From NCBI GenBank assembly GCA_903852495.1, contig CAINRC010000104.1:1-36080 (forward strand): DNA of 36,080 bases. The letters are read 5' to 3'. Positions 17,292-28,879 of this stretch are shown here, in pieces (position 1 is the first letter of the stretch; the number at the start of each line of letters is the position of its first letter). This DNA is from an uncultured Geobacteraceae bacterium. GTDB lineage: Bacteria > Desulfobacterota > Desulfuromonadia > Geobacterales > Pseudopelobacteraceae. The position numbers and the translations under genes were made by a program. A model generated the notes under the pieces. It saw nothing but the letters and a program-made list of their open reading frames with translations. It did not search any database and was not told the origin of the DNA.

Positions 17292-20066
17292 ATGGAATAT
17301 AAAGATACCCTCAATCTGCCCCAGACCGAATTCCCGATGAAAGCCAACCTGAACCAGCGGGAACCGGAAATGCTCGACAAATGGGAAAAAGCCGGACTCT
17401 ACGCCAAACTGGAAGCGGAGGGAAAAAACAAGCCGCTTTACGTACTGCACGACGGCCCTCCCTACGCCAACGGCCATATCCACATCGGCCATGCCCTCAA
17501 TAAAACCCTCAAGGATATTCTGCTTAAAGTCAAACGCATGGAAGGGTTCCACGCCCCCTATGTGCCGGGGTGGGACTGCCACGGCCTCCCCATCGAACTG
17601 CAGGTGGAAAAGAATCTCGGCTCCCGGAAAAACCAGATCAGCAAGCTTGAGATGCGCCGCGAATGCCGGGCCTATGCCGCCAAATTTGTGGATATCCAGA
17701 GAGAGGAATTTAAACGCCTGGGGATTCTGGGGGACTGGGAAAAGCCATATTTGACCATGAACTATGAATATGAGGGGCTGACCGCAGCCGAACTGGCCCG
17801 TTTTGCCCACAATGGCGGACTGTACCGGGGACGCAAACCGGTGCACTGGTGCTCTTCCTGCGTCACCGCCCTGGCGGAAGCCGAAGTCGAGTACGCCGAC
17901 CACTCGTCCCCCTCCATCTTCGTCCGCTTCGCCCTGAAAGACGACCTGTCGGCCGCTATCCCTGCTCTTGCCGGGAAACAGGCCTACATCGTTATCTGGA
18001 CGACAACCCCCTGGACAATCCCGGCCAACCTGGCCGTGGCTCTTCATCCGGAGTTTGAGTATGTGGCGGTGGAAACGGCAAAGGGTGTTCTGATCGTTGC
18101 GGAAGGGTTGAAGGACTCATTTCTGACCGCAGTAGGCCTGACCGGGGACGTTATTGCCACGTTCCAGGCGGGAGTACTGGAGCGCGCTCGGTGCAAGCAC
18201 CCCTTTTATGATCGTGATTCAATCGTCCTGCTGGGTGAGCACGTCACTCTGGAAGCCGGCACCGGCTGCGTTCACACCGCCCCCGGCCACGGCCAGGAGG
18301 ATTACGAGCTGGCCCTGAAAGAGGGGCTGGAGATTTACAACCCGGTGGACAACCACGGGAAATATCTGGCAACTGTCGAATTCTTCGGCGGCCAGCAGGT
18401 TTTCCCGGCCAATCAGAGCGTCATCGACAAGCTGACCGAGGTTGGAGCGCTGCTCCAGTGCGCCACCATCAGCCACTCCTACCCCCACTGCTGGCGTTGC
18501 AAAAAACCGATCATCTTCCGCGCCACCGAGCAGTGGTTCATCAGCATGAAGGCCAATGACCTGCGCGACAAGGCGCTGAAAGCGATCGACCAGGTGCAGT
18601 GGATCCCCAAGTGGGGTCGCGAACGCATCTACGGCATGATCGAAAACCGTCCCGACTGGTGCGTTTCGCGCCAGCGTTCCTGGGGTGTTCCAATCACCGC
18701 GTTTTCCTGTACCGCGTGCGGCGAATACATCGCCGACGGCACCATCATGGATCACATTGCAGAAATTTTCAAAAAGGAGAGCTCCGATGTCTGGTTCGAC
18801 TGGAGTGCCGAGAAGTTGCTTCCCGCCGGCACCGTCTGCCCAAAATGCGGCGCTGCTTCCTTTGAAAAGGAAAATGACATTCTGGACGTCTGGTTCGATT
18901 CGGGGGTTTCCCATGCCGCAGTACTGGAGCCGAGACCCGGTCTCCATTCACCGGCGGATATGTACCTTGAGGGGAGCGATCAGCACCGTGGCTGGTTCCA
19001 TTCATCCCTGTTGGAAAGCGTCGGAACCCGAGGCGTTGCCCCCTACAAAAATGTGCTGACCCACGGCTTCGTACTGGATGGCCAGGGACGCAAGATGAGC
19101 AAATCCGTGGGCAACGTGGTAGCACCCGAAGACGTCATCAAGAAGTTTGGCGCCGACGTTCTGCGCCTGTGGGTTTCCGCCATGGACTACCAGGACGACA
19201 CCCGTATTTCGCAGGAAATCCTGACCCGAGTCGCGGAAGCATACCGGCGTATCCGGAACACCTGCCGCTATATCCTCGGCAACATCAGCACCTTTGATCC
19301 GGAGACCCAATCGGTCCCGCTGTCACAGATGCCGGAAATCGACCGGTGGGCACTGCATCAGCTTGAGTTACTCAAGGAGCGGGTTCTCACCGCCTACCAG
19401 AATATGGAATTCCATGTCATCTATCAGGAAGTCAACGGCTTCTGCACGGTAGAGATGAGTGCATTATACCTCGATATCCTTAAAGACCGCATGTACACCA
19501 GCAAGGGTGATTCTCTGGAGCGGCTCAGCGCCCAGACGGTCATGTTCCGCATTCTCGATACCCTGGTGCGCGTTCTTGCCCCGGTACTTTCCTTCACTTC
19601 CGACGAAGTCTGGCAGTTCATGCCGGGACAGCGTGAAGAGAGCGTGCATCTGGCCCAGTTCCCCGCACGCACTCCGGAATGGCAGGATGATGCTCTGGCG
19701 GCCCGCTGGGAGCGCATCATCAAAGTGCGCTCGGATGTTTCAAAAGCGCTGGAACTCGCCCGGGTTGCCAAAACCATCGGCCACTCCCTGGACGCCGCCG
19801 TAACGATTGCCGCTCCTCCCGAACTGTTCTCATTTCTGCAGAATTATGCCGCCGAACTTAACAGCATTTTTATCGTATCCAAAGCGACTCTGGCAGCGGA
19901 TCTTGAGGGGGAATACTGGACCTCTGAAAACATTGAGGGGCTGAAAATCCAGGTAACGGCCGCGCCGGGAGTAAAATGCGAGCGCTGCTGGTATTACAGC
20001 GAAGAACTGGGCACGGATGCCGGGCACCCGACCATCTGCCCCAAATGCACGATTGCCGTAGCATAA
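17292..20066 (+). CDS. ileS: isoleucyl-tRNA synthetase
   Basis: Charges tRNA-Ile with isoleucine and edits mis-activated valine. 924 residues, the usual bacterial type-1 length. HIGH motif H64-H67 within GPPYANGHIHIGHALNK, the long CP1 editing domain (~180-420, with TTTPWTIPANLAV and GTGCVHTAPGHGQEDYE), KMSKS at 601-605, an anticodon-binding helical domain, and a C-terminal zinc finger with C896, C899, C916 and C919. GGAG lies 11 bases upstream of the ATG. lspA follows 14 bases later, an arrangement also seen in many other bacteria. Confidence 0.98.
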   Translation: MEYKDTLNLPQTEFPMKANLNQREPEMLDKWEKAGLYAKLEAEGKNKPLYVLHDGPPYANGHIHIGHALNKTLKDILLKVKRMEGFHAPYVPGWDCHGLPIELQVEKNLGSRKNQISKLEMRRECRAYAAKFVDIQREEFKRLGILGDWEKPYLTMNYEYEGLTAAELARFAHNGGLYRGRKPVHWCSSCVTALAEAEVEYADHSSPSIFVRFALKDDLSAAIPALAGKQAYIVIWTTTPWTIPANLAVALHPEFEYVAVETAKGVLIVAEGLKDSFLTAVGLTGDVIATFQAGVLERARCKHPFYDRDSIVLLGEHVTLEAGTGCVHTAPGHGQEDYELALKEGLEIYNPVDNHGKYLATVEFFGGQQVFPANQSVIDKLTEVGALLQCATISHSYPHCWRCKKPIIFRATEQWFISMKANDLRDKALKAIDQVQWIPKWGRERIYGMIENRPDWCVSRQRSWGVPITAFSCTACGEYIADGTIMDHIAEIFKKESSDVWFDWSAEKLLPAGTVCPKCGAASFEKENDILDVWFDSGVSHAAVLEPRPGLHSPADMYLEGSDQHRGWFHSSLLESVGTRGVAPYKNVLTHGFVLDGQGRKMSKSVGNVVAPEDVIKKFGADVLRLWVSAMDYQDDTRISQEILTRVAEAYRRIRNTCRYILGNISTFDPETQSVPLSQMPEIDRWALHQLELLKERVLTAYQNMEFHVIYQEVNGFCTVEMSALYLDILKDRMYTSKGDSLERLSAQTVMFRILDTLVRVLAPVLSFTSDEVWQFMPGQREESVHLAQFPARTPEWQDDALAARWERIIKVRSDVSKALELARVAKTIGHSLDAAVTIAAPPELFSFLQNYAAELNSIFIVSKATLAADLEGEYWTSENIEGLKIQVTAAPGVKCERCWYYSEELGTDAGHPTICPKCTIAVA

Positions 20067-20080
20067 AGGAACTATACACC

Positions 20081-20569
20081 ATGAATCGTCGATACACCCT
20101 GTTTGCCGTCATTGCAGCCGTCGGCATTATCATTGACCAGATAACCAAGATCTACATAGACCGCAGCATGAAGCTGTTCGACTCGATCCCTGTTATCGAA
20201 AACTTCTTCCATATCACCTACGTCAGGAATAAAGGGGCGGCCTTCAGTTTTCTCTCCAGTGCTTCCTGGCGGCTGCCGTTTTTTATCACCGTGTCGATCG
20301 TGGCAGCGCTGGTTATTCTGATCGCCTTTCGCAAACTGCGTGACGACCAGAAGCTGGCGCAAACGTCCCTGGCACTGATTTTTTCCGGTGCCGTCGGCAA
20401 CCTGATCGACCGGGTCCGCATGGGTGAGGTAATCGATTTTCTTGATGCTCACTGGTACCGGCACCACTGGCCGGCTTTCAATGTCGCCGATTCCCTCATC
20501 TGTGTCGGGGTTTTTCTGCTGGCAGTTGATATGATTCTTGAAGAGAGGCGGGTAAAAACCGGTATATAG
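20081..20569 (+). CDS. lspA: lipoprotein signal peptidase
   Basis: Cleaves the signal peptide of diacylated prolipoproteins in the inner membrane. 162 residues with four hydrophobic segments (~8-20, 64-82, 94-106, 136-152). The catalytic aspartates are D119 (GEVIDFLD) and D137 (FNVADS), with family motifs VRNKGAAFSFL and GNLIDRVR. AAAGGA overlaps the end of ileS, and the ATG lies 14 bases after that stop, so the two are translated from one transcript. The parvulin lipoproteins in this window would be among its substrates. Confidence 0.97.
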   Translation: MNRRYTLFAVIAAVGIIIDQITKIYIDRSMKLFDSIPVIENFFHITYVRNKGAAFSFLSSASWRLPFFITVSIVAALVILIAFRKLRDDQKLAQTSLALIFSGAVGNLIDRVRMGEVIDFLDAHWYRHHWPAFNVADSLICVGVFLLAVDMILEERRVKTGI

Positions 20570-20611
20570 CTCCACACGCCGGCTTTTTGTTGTTCATTCG
20601 GGGGAACCGTT

Positions 20612-22366
20612 ATGACAAACAAACGATCCGAACTAACCGGGGACAAGCTTCCGTGTGCCGATACGGTGCCTTCCCCTGAAGACGTCACGGCCGGTGAGTC
20701 GGGGCAACTCCTCCGTAAAGCACAGGTGCAACAGGCCGAAAGGGAAAGACAGAGCGACGAGCTGCGGCGGACCCAGGAGGAACTGGAAGCGTCACAGGCG
20801 CGCTATTTCGATCTGTATGAATTTGCACCGATTGGGTATTGCACCGTCACGGGGCAGGGGACGATCCTGCAGGTCAACCTCACGGCTGCCAACCTGTTGG
20901 GAAGAACCCGTGACACACTGCTTAAACAGCCATTCTCCCGATTCATCCTTGATGCAGACCACGGTGTTTTTAACGTCCATTTCAGACAGCTGTTCGAAAC
21001 GGGTGCGCCGCAGGCCTGGGAAATACGCATGGTGCGGGGCAACGGCACAACGCTCTGGGCACATCTGGTAGCCACGTCAGTACAGAATGACAAGTGCCGC
21101 GTTACCATAAGTGACATAACAAAGCGTAAACGGTCAGAGGCGGCTCTGCTGGAAAGTGAAGAGCGACTGCGGATGGCACAGGAGGCGGCCCTTTCCGGCA
21201 CATGGGAGTGGGACCTGCGGACCAACGAGAACATCTGGTCTGAAAACCTCTGGATATTGTACGGTCTGGAACCGTTCAGTTGTGAAGCGACGTATGACAC
21301 ATGGCTGCAGATTGTTCACCCCGATGATCGTGCCGGAGCGGAGCAGGCGGTACAGGAAGCCACATCGAAAAAACTGGAACTGAACACCGAGTGGCGCGTT
21401 CGTTACGCCGACGGCAGTGACCACTGGCTCATGTCCCGGGGGAAACCGCTGCTTGATGAAAATGGCCAGGTAGCCCGCTACCTTGGCATAGTCATTGACA
21501 TTACCGAGCGCAAACGGGTTGAGACAGCCCTGCATGAAGCGCACGGGACCCTGGAGCGGTTGGTAATGGAGCGGACTGTTGAGCTGTCCGGAGCAGTAGC
21601 CAGCCTCCAACGGGAAGGCCTGGAGCGGAAACAGCTTGAACTGCAGCTGATTGAGGCGAAGAAACTGGAGGTAATCGGCCAGATCGCCGGCGGCGTTGCC
21701 CATGAAGTCCGCAACCCGCTTAATGCCATCCTGACCATCACCGAAGCGCTGTTCAGAGAGAGTGTGGTAGCCGAAAACCCTGAATTCGGGCCGTACCTCC
21801 AGCATATCAGAGCGCAGATCAATCGTTTGGCTCACCTGACAAACGACCTGCTTGATCTGGGGAGAACCGTTCAAGAGGGCAACCGGCAACCCGTATCACT
21901 GTTGGAAGTGTGCCGAGAAGCGCTTGATCTCTGGAAGTCAAGCGGCCTTTCAAAAACCAGAGCCGGCGGCCTGTCTCCCAACAGTGTTGATGCATCGGTT
22001 CTGGTGCTGGCAGACGGCTTCAAACTGGAGCAGGCGATCTTTAACCTTTTGGAAAATGCCGGCGATCATATCCCTGACGGCAGCAGCATCATTATTCAGG
22101 TGATGTGCAGCGAAGACAACTGTACTGACGGTATGGCGGTTGTTCAGGTGATTGACCGGGGGACCGGCATTGCCGAGGAGAGTTTACCGCGCGTTTTCAA
22201 CCCCTTCTACACCCGCAGGAAAGGGGGGACCGGTCTCGGACTGGCTCTCGTCAGGCGCTATATTGGCAATATGGGCGGAACTGTGCAGATCTGGAATAAC
22301 GATCCGCCACCTGGTTGTACTGTGGAAGTGCGCATCCCGCTGTACCGGGAGAATACGGGGGAATAA
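20612..22366 (+). CDS. PAS-domain sensor histidine kinase
   Basis: A 584-residue kinase without transmembrane segments, so it senses in the cytoplasm. Order: N-terminal coiled coil (~30-65), PAS1 (~62-175), PAS2 with PAC (~185-300, ending GIVIDITERKRVE), coiled coil (~300-350), HisKA with H364 in AGGVAHEVRNPLNAIL, and an HATPase_c domain with N482 (LLENAGDH), DRGTGI, FNPFYTRRKGGTGLGLALV. All catalytic boxes are intact. No response regulator with a normal receiver lies beside it, so it is an orphan. It starts 42 bases after lspA and may be read from the same transcript. Confidence 0.9.
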   Translation: MTNKRSELTGDKLPCADTVPSPEDVTAGESGQLLRKAQVQQAERERQSDELRRTQEELEASQARYFDLYEFAPIGYCTVTGQGTILQVNLTAANLLGRTRDTLLKQPFSRFILDADHGVFNVHFRQLFETGAPQAWEIRMVRGNGTTLWAHLVATSVQNDKCRVTISDITKRKRSEAALLESEERLRMAQEAALSGTWEWDLRTNENIWSENLWILYGLEPFSCEATYDTWLQIVHPDDRAGAEQAVQEATSKKLELNTEWRVRYADGSDHWLMSRGKPLLDENGQVARYLGIVIDITERKRVETALHEAHGTLERLVMERTVELSGAVASLQREGLERKQLELQLIEAKKLEVIGQIAGGVAHEVRNPLNAILTITEALFRESVVAENPEFGPYLQHIRAQINRLAHLTNDLLDLGRTVQEGNRQPVSLLEVCREALDLWKSSGLSKTRAGGLSPNSVDASVLVLADGFKLEQAIFNLLENAGDHIPDGSSIIIQVMCSEDNCTDGMAVVQVIDRGTGIAEESLPRVFNPFYTRRKGGTGLGLALVRRYIGNMGGTVQIWNNDPPPGCTVEVRIPLYRENTGE

Positions 22367-22397
22367 TCAATAGAGCTGGAACCGTTGACACGTAGCA

Positions 22398-22409
22398 CTG
22401 GATATCCAG
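22398..22409. repeat. 12-bp palindrome between convergent genes
   Basis: CTGGATATCCAG lies between the ends of the kinase and amidohydrolase genes. It has no loop and no T-run, so it is not a terminator. No role is apparent. Confidence 0.25.
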
Positions 22410-22434
22410 AACGGCGCGAAGCACCTTCCAAATT

Positions 22435-23700
22435 TCAGTCAGGGGGAGTCCCTGCATAGCACTCCCCGCCGACATAAACCTCCTGCAGCACCCCCTCCCG
22501 CATAACCCGTTCCAGTATCCTTTCATCACCACCGGAACAATTCCCCACAATCTGGAAATCAGCCCGCCGGCCCGCTTCCAACGAACCGCACGCCGCAGAG
22601 AGGCCGAGAGCCGCAGCACCGCCGGTCGTCACCATCCGAAAAACATCCGACTCAGAAAGGTCATCCGAAAAGATCTCCAGGGCAAAGCGGAGTTCATCCC
22701 ACAGTGAAAGGGAATTGTTGCTGGCGAGGGAATCGGTGCCGAGCGACATCGGAATACCGGTTTTTTTGAACAGATGGACCGGAGCACGACCCACATCAAG
22801 AAGTTCATTACTCCGGGGGCAGAGAGCGATGTGCGTACCGCGCGCTTTGATGATGCCGGCATCGGCAGAGGAAACGTGAACGCAGTGAACCGCAAGGGTG
22901 TTCGGGGTCAGCAGGCCGTGGCGATCAAGCAACTCGGTGGAACTGCAGCGGGCCTGGTGTCCGAGAAAACGCTCCCACCCGACAAATGGATAGAAAGATG
23001 AAGACAGGTCTCCGCTGCCGTCGAAAATAAAGTCAGCTTCAGCACGGGACTCGGAAAGGTGAATGGACAACGGCAGGGAATGTGCCGCAGCAGCATCCCT
23101 GACAGCAGCCAGACGATCCTGACCGATCGTGTAGGGCGAGTGGGGGGACAGGCCGCACAACATGGCCCCGGTATCGGCAGTGAGTGCAGCAGCGGTCGCG
23201 GCGGCAAGCCGGCCGGAAAAATAACCGGCATCCTGCCCCAGCAGCTCGAAGTAGGTGCGCCCGGCAAGCGGCGAACCGTGGTACAGCGCGGCCAATGCCG
23301 GGTTGGTAACGATCTCGCCGATGGCTGTTGTCCCGGACTCCAGACACATACGGACCCCTTCCCGAACCGAAGGGGGATAATCCTCCGCAGTCAAGCCGCG
23401 TGCAATCTTGATCAGCTGGATTATCCAGTCGGTAAAGCGGCGGGGGTTGTAATCAACAGCCGACCGGAGTCGCCATGAGGGGAAATGGGTTAATTCAAGG
23501 TGGGTATGGGCGTTGACAAATCCGGGCAGGAGTGCGCAACCGGTGAAATCAAGCACCGGTGCCGCATAGTCCCGCCGGAGTGCGGCCAGGGGGCCGACCG
23601 CCGCGATACTGCCGTCACGAACGAGCAATGCCCCGCCGGAAACCGGCGGGGCATCAGGATTAAGCAGCCAGGATGCAGCGTAGATGACCCCATCACACAT
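22435..23700 (-). CDS. metal-dependent amidohydrolase / deaminase (MtaD-like)
   Basis: A 421-residue member of the TRZ/ATZ amidohydrolase branch. Metal ligands: HxH at H65/H67 (VNAHTHLEL), a later histidine in LSIHLSES, HCVHV, and the aspartate in SLGTDSLASN. This branch includes guanine, methylthioadenosine/adenosylhomocysteine and aminodeoxyfutalosine deaminases. Because Geobacter-like bacteria make menaquinone by the futalosine route, aminodeoxyfutalosine deaminase is a reasonable guess, not shown here. ATG at 23700 has GAGGTG six bases upstream; an ATG 16 codons earlier has its G-rich stretch too close. It lies 54 bases after lon on the same strand. Confidence 0.85.
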   Translation of the reverse strand: MCDGVIYAASWLLNPDAPPVSGGALLVRDGSIAAVGPLAALRRDYAAPVLDFTGCALLPGFVNAHTHLELTHFPSWRLRSAVDYNPRRFTDWIIQLIKIARGLTAEDYPPSVREGVRMCLESGTTAIGEIVTNPALAALYHGSPLAGRTYFELLGQDAGYFSGRLAAATAAALTADTGAMLCGLSPHSPYTIGQDRLAAVRDAAAAHSLPLSIHLSESRAEADFIFDGSGDLSSSFYPFVGWERFLGHQARCSSTELLDRHGLLTPNTLAVHCVHVSSADAGIIKARGTHIALCPRSNELLDVGRAPVHLFKKTGIPMSLGTDSLASNNSLSLWDELRFALEIFSDDLSESDVFRMVTTGGAAALGLSAACGSLEAGRRADFQIVGNCSGGDERILERVMREGVLQEVYVGGECYAGTPPD

Positions 23701-23754
23701 GTAGCACCTCGTTTCCGCAATTACCCGGGAATCGCACACCGGACACATCCCTGC

Positions 23755-26175
<2,421 letters not shown>

Positions 26176-26176
26176 T

Positions 26177-26605
26177 CTACATCTCCTTTATAGGCACCAG
26201 TCGCTCACAGATTTTTGGACAAATCACCCGTAGCACCCCCAGGCGGTATTCCGCCCTGACTGCGGCGAGATCCACGTTTCCGGGGATATTCACGGTATGA
26301 TGGAAACGACCGTGACTCCGTTCTACACAGATAAACTTTCCCTCGTTCTGCTCCCTCTGCTTACAGGCTTCCAGAACCAGCGTCACACCGTTCATTTTCA
26401 GGGAAATCGCATTCAGGTCGCAACCGGGCAGGTCGAACTCCAGGATGATATCCCGGCATGTTTCATACATATCCATCTTCGGCCGGGTTTCACTGTCTTC
26501 AAACGAATCACGCAACTCAAGGGCATGCAGCAGGGTACGCATCTCACCGACATGCCGGTCGAATATTTCCTGTGTAAACGGTTTCCTGCCTGAAAAACGG
26601 GACAT
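26177..26605 (-). CDS. Hsp20/alpha-crystallin small heat-shock protein
   Basis: A 142-residue holdase. A variable N-terminal arm (1-~40) precedes the alpha-crystallin domain (~42-138: DMYETCRDIILEFDLPGCDLNAISLKMNGVTL; RSHGRFHHTVNIPGNVDLAAVRAEYRLGVLRVICPK). The usual A-x-x-x-n-G-V-L motif appears as YRLGVLRV. It ends almost at once, with little C-terminal extension. ATG at 26605 is preferred (AGGTG upstream). It immediately precedes lon, so a chaperone and a protease are made together. It is more divergent than typical IbpA-type proteins. Confidence 0.85.
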   Translation of the reverse strand: MSRFSGRKPFTQEIFDRHVGEMRTLLHALELRDSFEDSETRPKMDMYETCRDIILEFDLPGCDLNAISLKMNGVTLVLEACKQREQNEGKFICVERSHGRFHHTVNIPGNVDLAAVRAEYRLGVLRVICPKICERLVPIKEM

Positions 26606-26656
26606 ACATAGCACCTAGCAAATGAGGTAATGTACCGGGCTGTTTCAATCAGTGCG

Positions 26657-26685
26657 AAGGTAATCATTCCCTCTGGCAAAGTCAA
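26657..26685 (-). promoter_or_regulatory. possible promoter for hsp20-lon
   Basis: On the minus strand TTGACT (26680-26685), a 17-base spacer, then TACCTT (26657-26662). The -35 is good and the -10 weak. No clear sigma32 -10 (CCCAT-type) was seen, so heat-shock control is not shown by the sequence. Confidence 0.35.
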
Positions 26686-26724
26686 GGCAGACATTCCCCG
26701 GAATATCACCAGGCGGAAACATAT

Positions 26725-26758
26725 CAGTTGCCATCCGGAAACTCCGGATGAGCAACTG
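26725..26758. other. strong hairpin in the hsp20/speA gap
   Basis: CAGTTGC (26725-26731) pairs with GCAACTG (26752-26758), and inside it ATCCGGA (26733-26739) pairs with TCCGGAT (26743-26749). This gives 14 base pairs with a small asymmetric bulge and a three-base loop. A second short stem (TTTCC/GGAAA) follows near 26763-26777, then a T-run at 26785-26790. The whole 366-base gap 26606-26971 otherwise holds a small ORF and the speA promoter. It could be a leader, a small RNA or a terminator region; no known riboswitch is recognised. Confidence 0.5.
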
Positions 26759-26808
26759 TTGGTTTCCGTTGCGGAAAGCGGGGATTTTTTCTCCTGGCAA
26801 GGAAATCA

Positions 26809-26850
26809 ATGGCTTACACGGAGGCGTACATCGGTACGCCGCACACGTAA
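26809..26850 (+). CDS. possible 13-residue small ORF
   Basis: ATG at 26809 opens MAYTEAYIGTPHT and stops at TAA. AAGGA lies five to six bases upstream, a very good ribosome site for an otherwise non-coding gap. Inside it GGCGTAC and GTACGCC can form a seven-base-pair hairpin. The next frame continues past the stop as KTADLRRQWEKENK and a TAA, which also looks protein-like, so this may be a frameshifted remnant of a ~30-residue protein. It contains no arginine codons, so it is not an obvious arginine attenuator. The function is unknown. Confidence 0.3.
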   Translation: MAYTEAYIGTPHT

Positions 26851-26897
26851 GACCGCAGATTTACGCCGCCAGTGGGAAAAAGAAAACAAATAAGAAT

Positions 26898-26926
26898 TTG
26901 ACTTTGGCTATCCTATGCAATAAATA
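26898..26926 (+). promoter_or_regulatory. possible speA promoter
   Basis: TTGACT (26898-26903), a 17-base spacer and TAAATA (26921-26926), about 45 bases before the speA ATG. If correct, the hairpin and small ORF upstream are outside the speA transcript. Confidence 0.4.
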
Positions 26927-26971
26927 AGATGTTTGTTCGCACGCGACTAACCGGAAGACGGGGAAAAGATC

Positions 26972-28879
26972 ATGGAAAAATGGTCCATTGGTGAATCTGC
27001 CAAGATTTATAATATCGATAACTGGGGCGCAGATCTCTTCTCAATCAACAAGAAGGGGAACATCTGTGTCCACCCTTCATCAAATTCCAAGCATGCCATA
27101 GACTTACGGGCTTTGGTTGACGATTTGATCAAGCGCAAGATCAAGCCGCCGATCCTGCTCCGCTTCATGGATGTCCTGCAGGGGCGCATCGCCTCCATCA
27201 ACCGGGTCTTCAAAAGCGCCATCCAGGAAAATGATTATCCGGCCAAATACCAGACGTTCTACCCGATCAAAGTCAACCAGCAGCGTCAGGTGGTGGAAGC
27301 CATCGCCGCCTACGGGAAGCGGTATAACATCGGCCTTGAAGTCGGCTCTAAACCGGAGCTTGTGGCGGGGATTTCCATCTCCAGCGGCAACAACCTGCCG
27401 ATCATCTGCAACGGCTACAAGGACGCCGAATATATCGAGACAGTTCTGTATGCCACTAAAATCGGTTTCGACATCACGCTGGTTGTGGAAAAACTGTTCG
27501 AGCTGGAAAAAATCATCGACATCGCCAAAAAGACCGGCATAACTCCCAAACTGGGGATTCGGGTCAAGCTCTCCTCCAAGGGGACCGGCAAATGGGCCAC
27601 CTCCGGCGGGGAAGACGCAAAATTCGGCCTGCGTATGTCGGAAATCATTGCCGCCATCAGGATGCTGGAAGACGCGGGGATGCTGGATTCGGTCAAACTG
27701 CTGCATTCACATATCGGCAGCCAGATCACCAAGATTGACAAGATCAAAACCGCACTGATTGAAGTCGCCCGTGTCTACACCGAGATGAGAAAACTGGGGG
27801 TCGGCATAGAATTTCTGGATATCGGCGGCGGCCTGGGGGTCGATTACGACGGTTCTAAGTCCAGTTATTTTTCCAGCGTCAATTATACCATCGAAGAATA
27901 CGCCAACGACGTCATCTACCAGATCAAGAATATCTGTGACGAGGCGGGGGTCGAATGTCCGAACATCATCTCCGAATCGGGACGGGCAACGGTTGCCCAC
28001 TATTCGGTGCTGGTTACCAATGTCCTGAATACCAACACTCAGCACCTGATGCCTGATTTTGAGGAGATTCTGAGCAAATCCGAGAAAGTGGCGCCGACCG
28101 TCAAAAAGTTGATGGATATCTACAAAAGCCTCGACCGCTACTCCCTCAGGGAGGATTACCATGACACCCTGCAGTTGATCAACGAAGCGGTCAGCCTGTT
28201 CAATCTTGGCTACCTGACGCTCAACGACCGGGCGATTGCAGAATGGCTCTACTCCAAAATAATCAAAAAGATCAACAGTATTGTAGAGAAAATCAAGCCG
28301 ATCCCGGAAGAGCTGCAGAACTTCCAACTCTCCATGCGCCAGACCTACTTTGCCAATTTTTCGCTGTTTCAGTCGATCCCTGACTCATGGGCCATCGACC
28401 AGCTTTTCCCGATCGTTCCGCTGCAGCGGCTTAACCAAAAGCCGGAGGTCATGGCCTCCATCGCCGATATCACCTGCGACTCGGACGGTGAAATCACCAG
28501 TTTCGTCGGCGAAAACGGGCGCTCCAAATATCTGCCGCTGCACAAGATCCGCAAGGACGAAGATTATTACATCGGTTTTTTCCTCATCGGCGCGTATCAG
28601 GAAATTCTGGGGGATCTGCACAACCTGTTCGGCGACACCAACGCCGTACATATCACCTTCAACAAAAAAACCGGCTACATGATCGACACGGTCATCAATG
28701 GTGACGCCACCTGGGAAACCTTGAAATATGTGCAGTACAAAGGGCCGGAAATATTGAAGCGCGTCAGAGACAATCTGGAAAAAAGCGTCGCTTCAAAGAA
28801 AATCTCCATCGAAGAAAGCAGCCATTTCATCGAACTGCTGGACAGAACACTGCTGGGATATACCTATCTGGGGGAATAG
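26972..28879 (+). CDS. speA: biosynthetic arginine decarboxylase
   Basis: Converts arginine to agmatine, the first step to putrescine. The 635-residue PLP enzyme is of fold type III. The PLP lysine is K100 (FYPIKVNQQRQVVEA), followed by IGLEVGSKPEL, LLHSHIGSQI, FLDIGGGLGVDYDGS and ESGRATVAHYS. A C-terminal helical region (WAIDQLFPIVPLQRL, ISSFVGENGR-like segment) is as in E. coli SpeA (about 658 aa). GGGGAAAAGA precedes the ATG. The next steps to putrescine (agmatine deiminase/agmatinase) are not in the window, but the last two enzymes of carboxyspermidine synthesis follow downstream. Confidence 0.96.
   Translation: MEKWSIGESAKIYNIDNWGADLFSINKKGNICVHPSSNSKHAIDLRALVDDLIKRKIKPPILLRFMDVLQGRIASINRVFKSAIQENDYPAKYQTFYPIKVNQQRQVVEAIAAYGKRYNIGLEVGSKPELVAGISISSGNNLPIICNGYKDAEYIETVLYATKIGFDITLVVEKLFELEKIIDIAKKTGITPKLGIRVKLSSKGTGKWATSGGEDAKFGLRMSEIIAAIRMLEDAGMLDSVKLLHSHIGSQITKIDKIKTALIEVARVYTEMRKLGVGIEFLDIGGGLGVDYDGSKSSYFSSVNYTIEEYANDVIYQIKNICDEAGVECPNIISESGRATVAHYSVLVTNVLNTNTQHLMPDFEEILSKSEKVAPTVKKLMDIYKSLDRYSLREDYHDTLQLINEAVSLFNLGYLTLNDRAIAEWLYSKIIKKINSIVEKIKPIPEELQNFQLSMRQTYFANFSLFQSIPDSWAIDQLFPIVPLQRLNQKPEVMASIADITCDSDGEITSFVGENGRSKYLPLHKIRKDEDYYIGFFLIGAYQEILGDLHNLFGDTNAVHITFNKKTGYMIDTVINGDATWETLKYVQYKGPEILKRVRDNLEKSVASKKISIEESSHFIELLDRTLLGYTYLGE

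Noticed and set aside
26630..26893. An 87-codon rightward reading in the hsp20/speA gap.
   Set aside because: Its start has no ribosome site and most of its sequence is Arg/Lys-rich and compositionally unlike a protein. Only its last ~14 codons look protein-like and are discussed with the small ORF.
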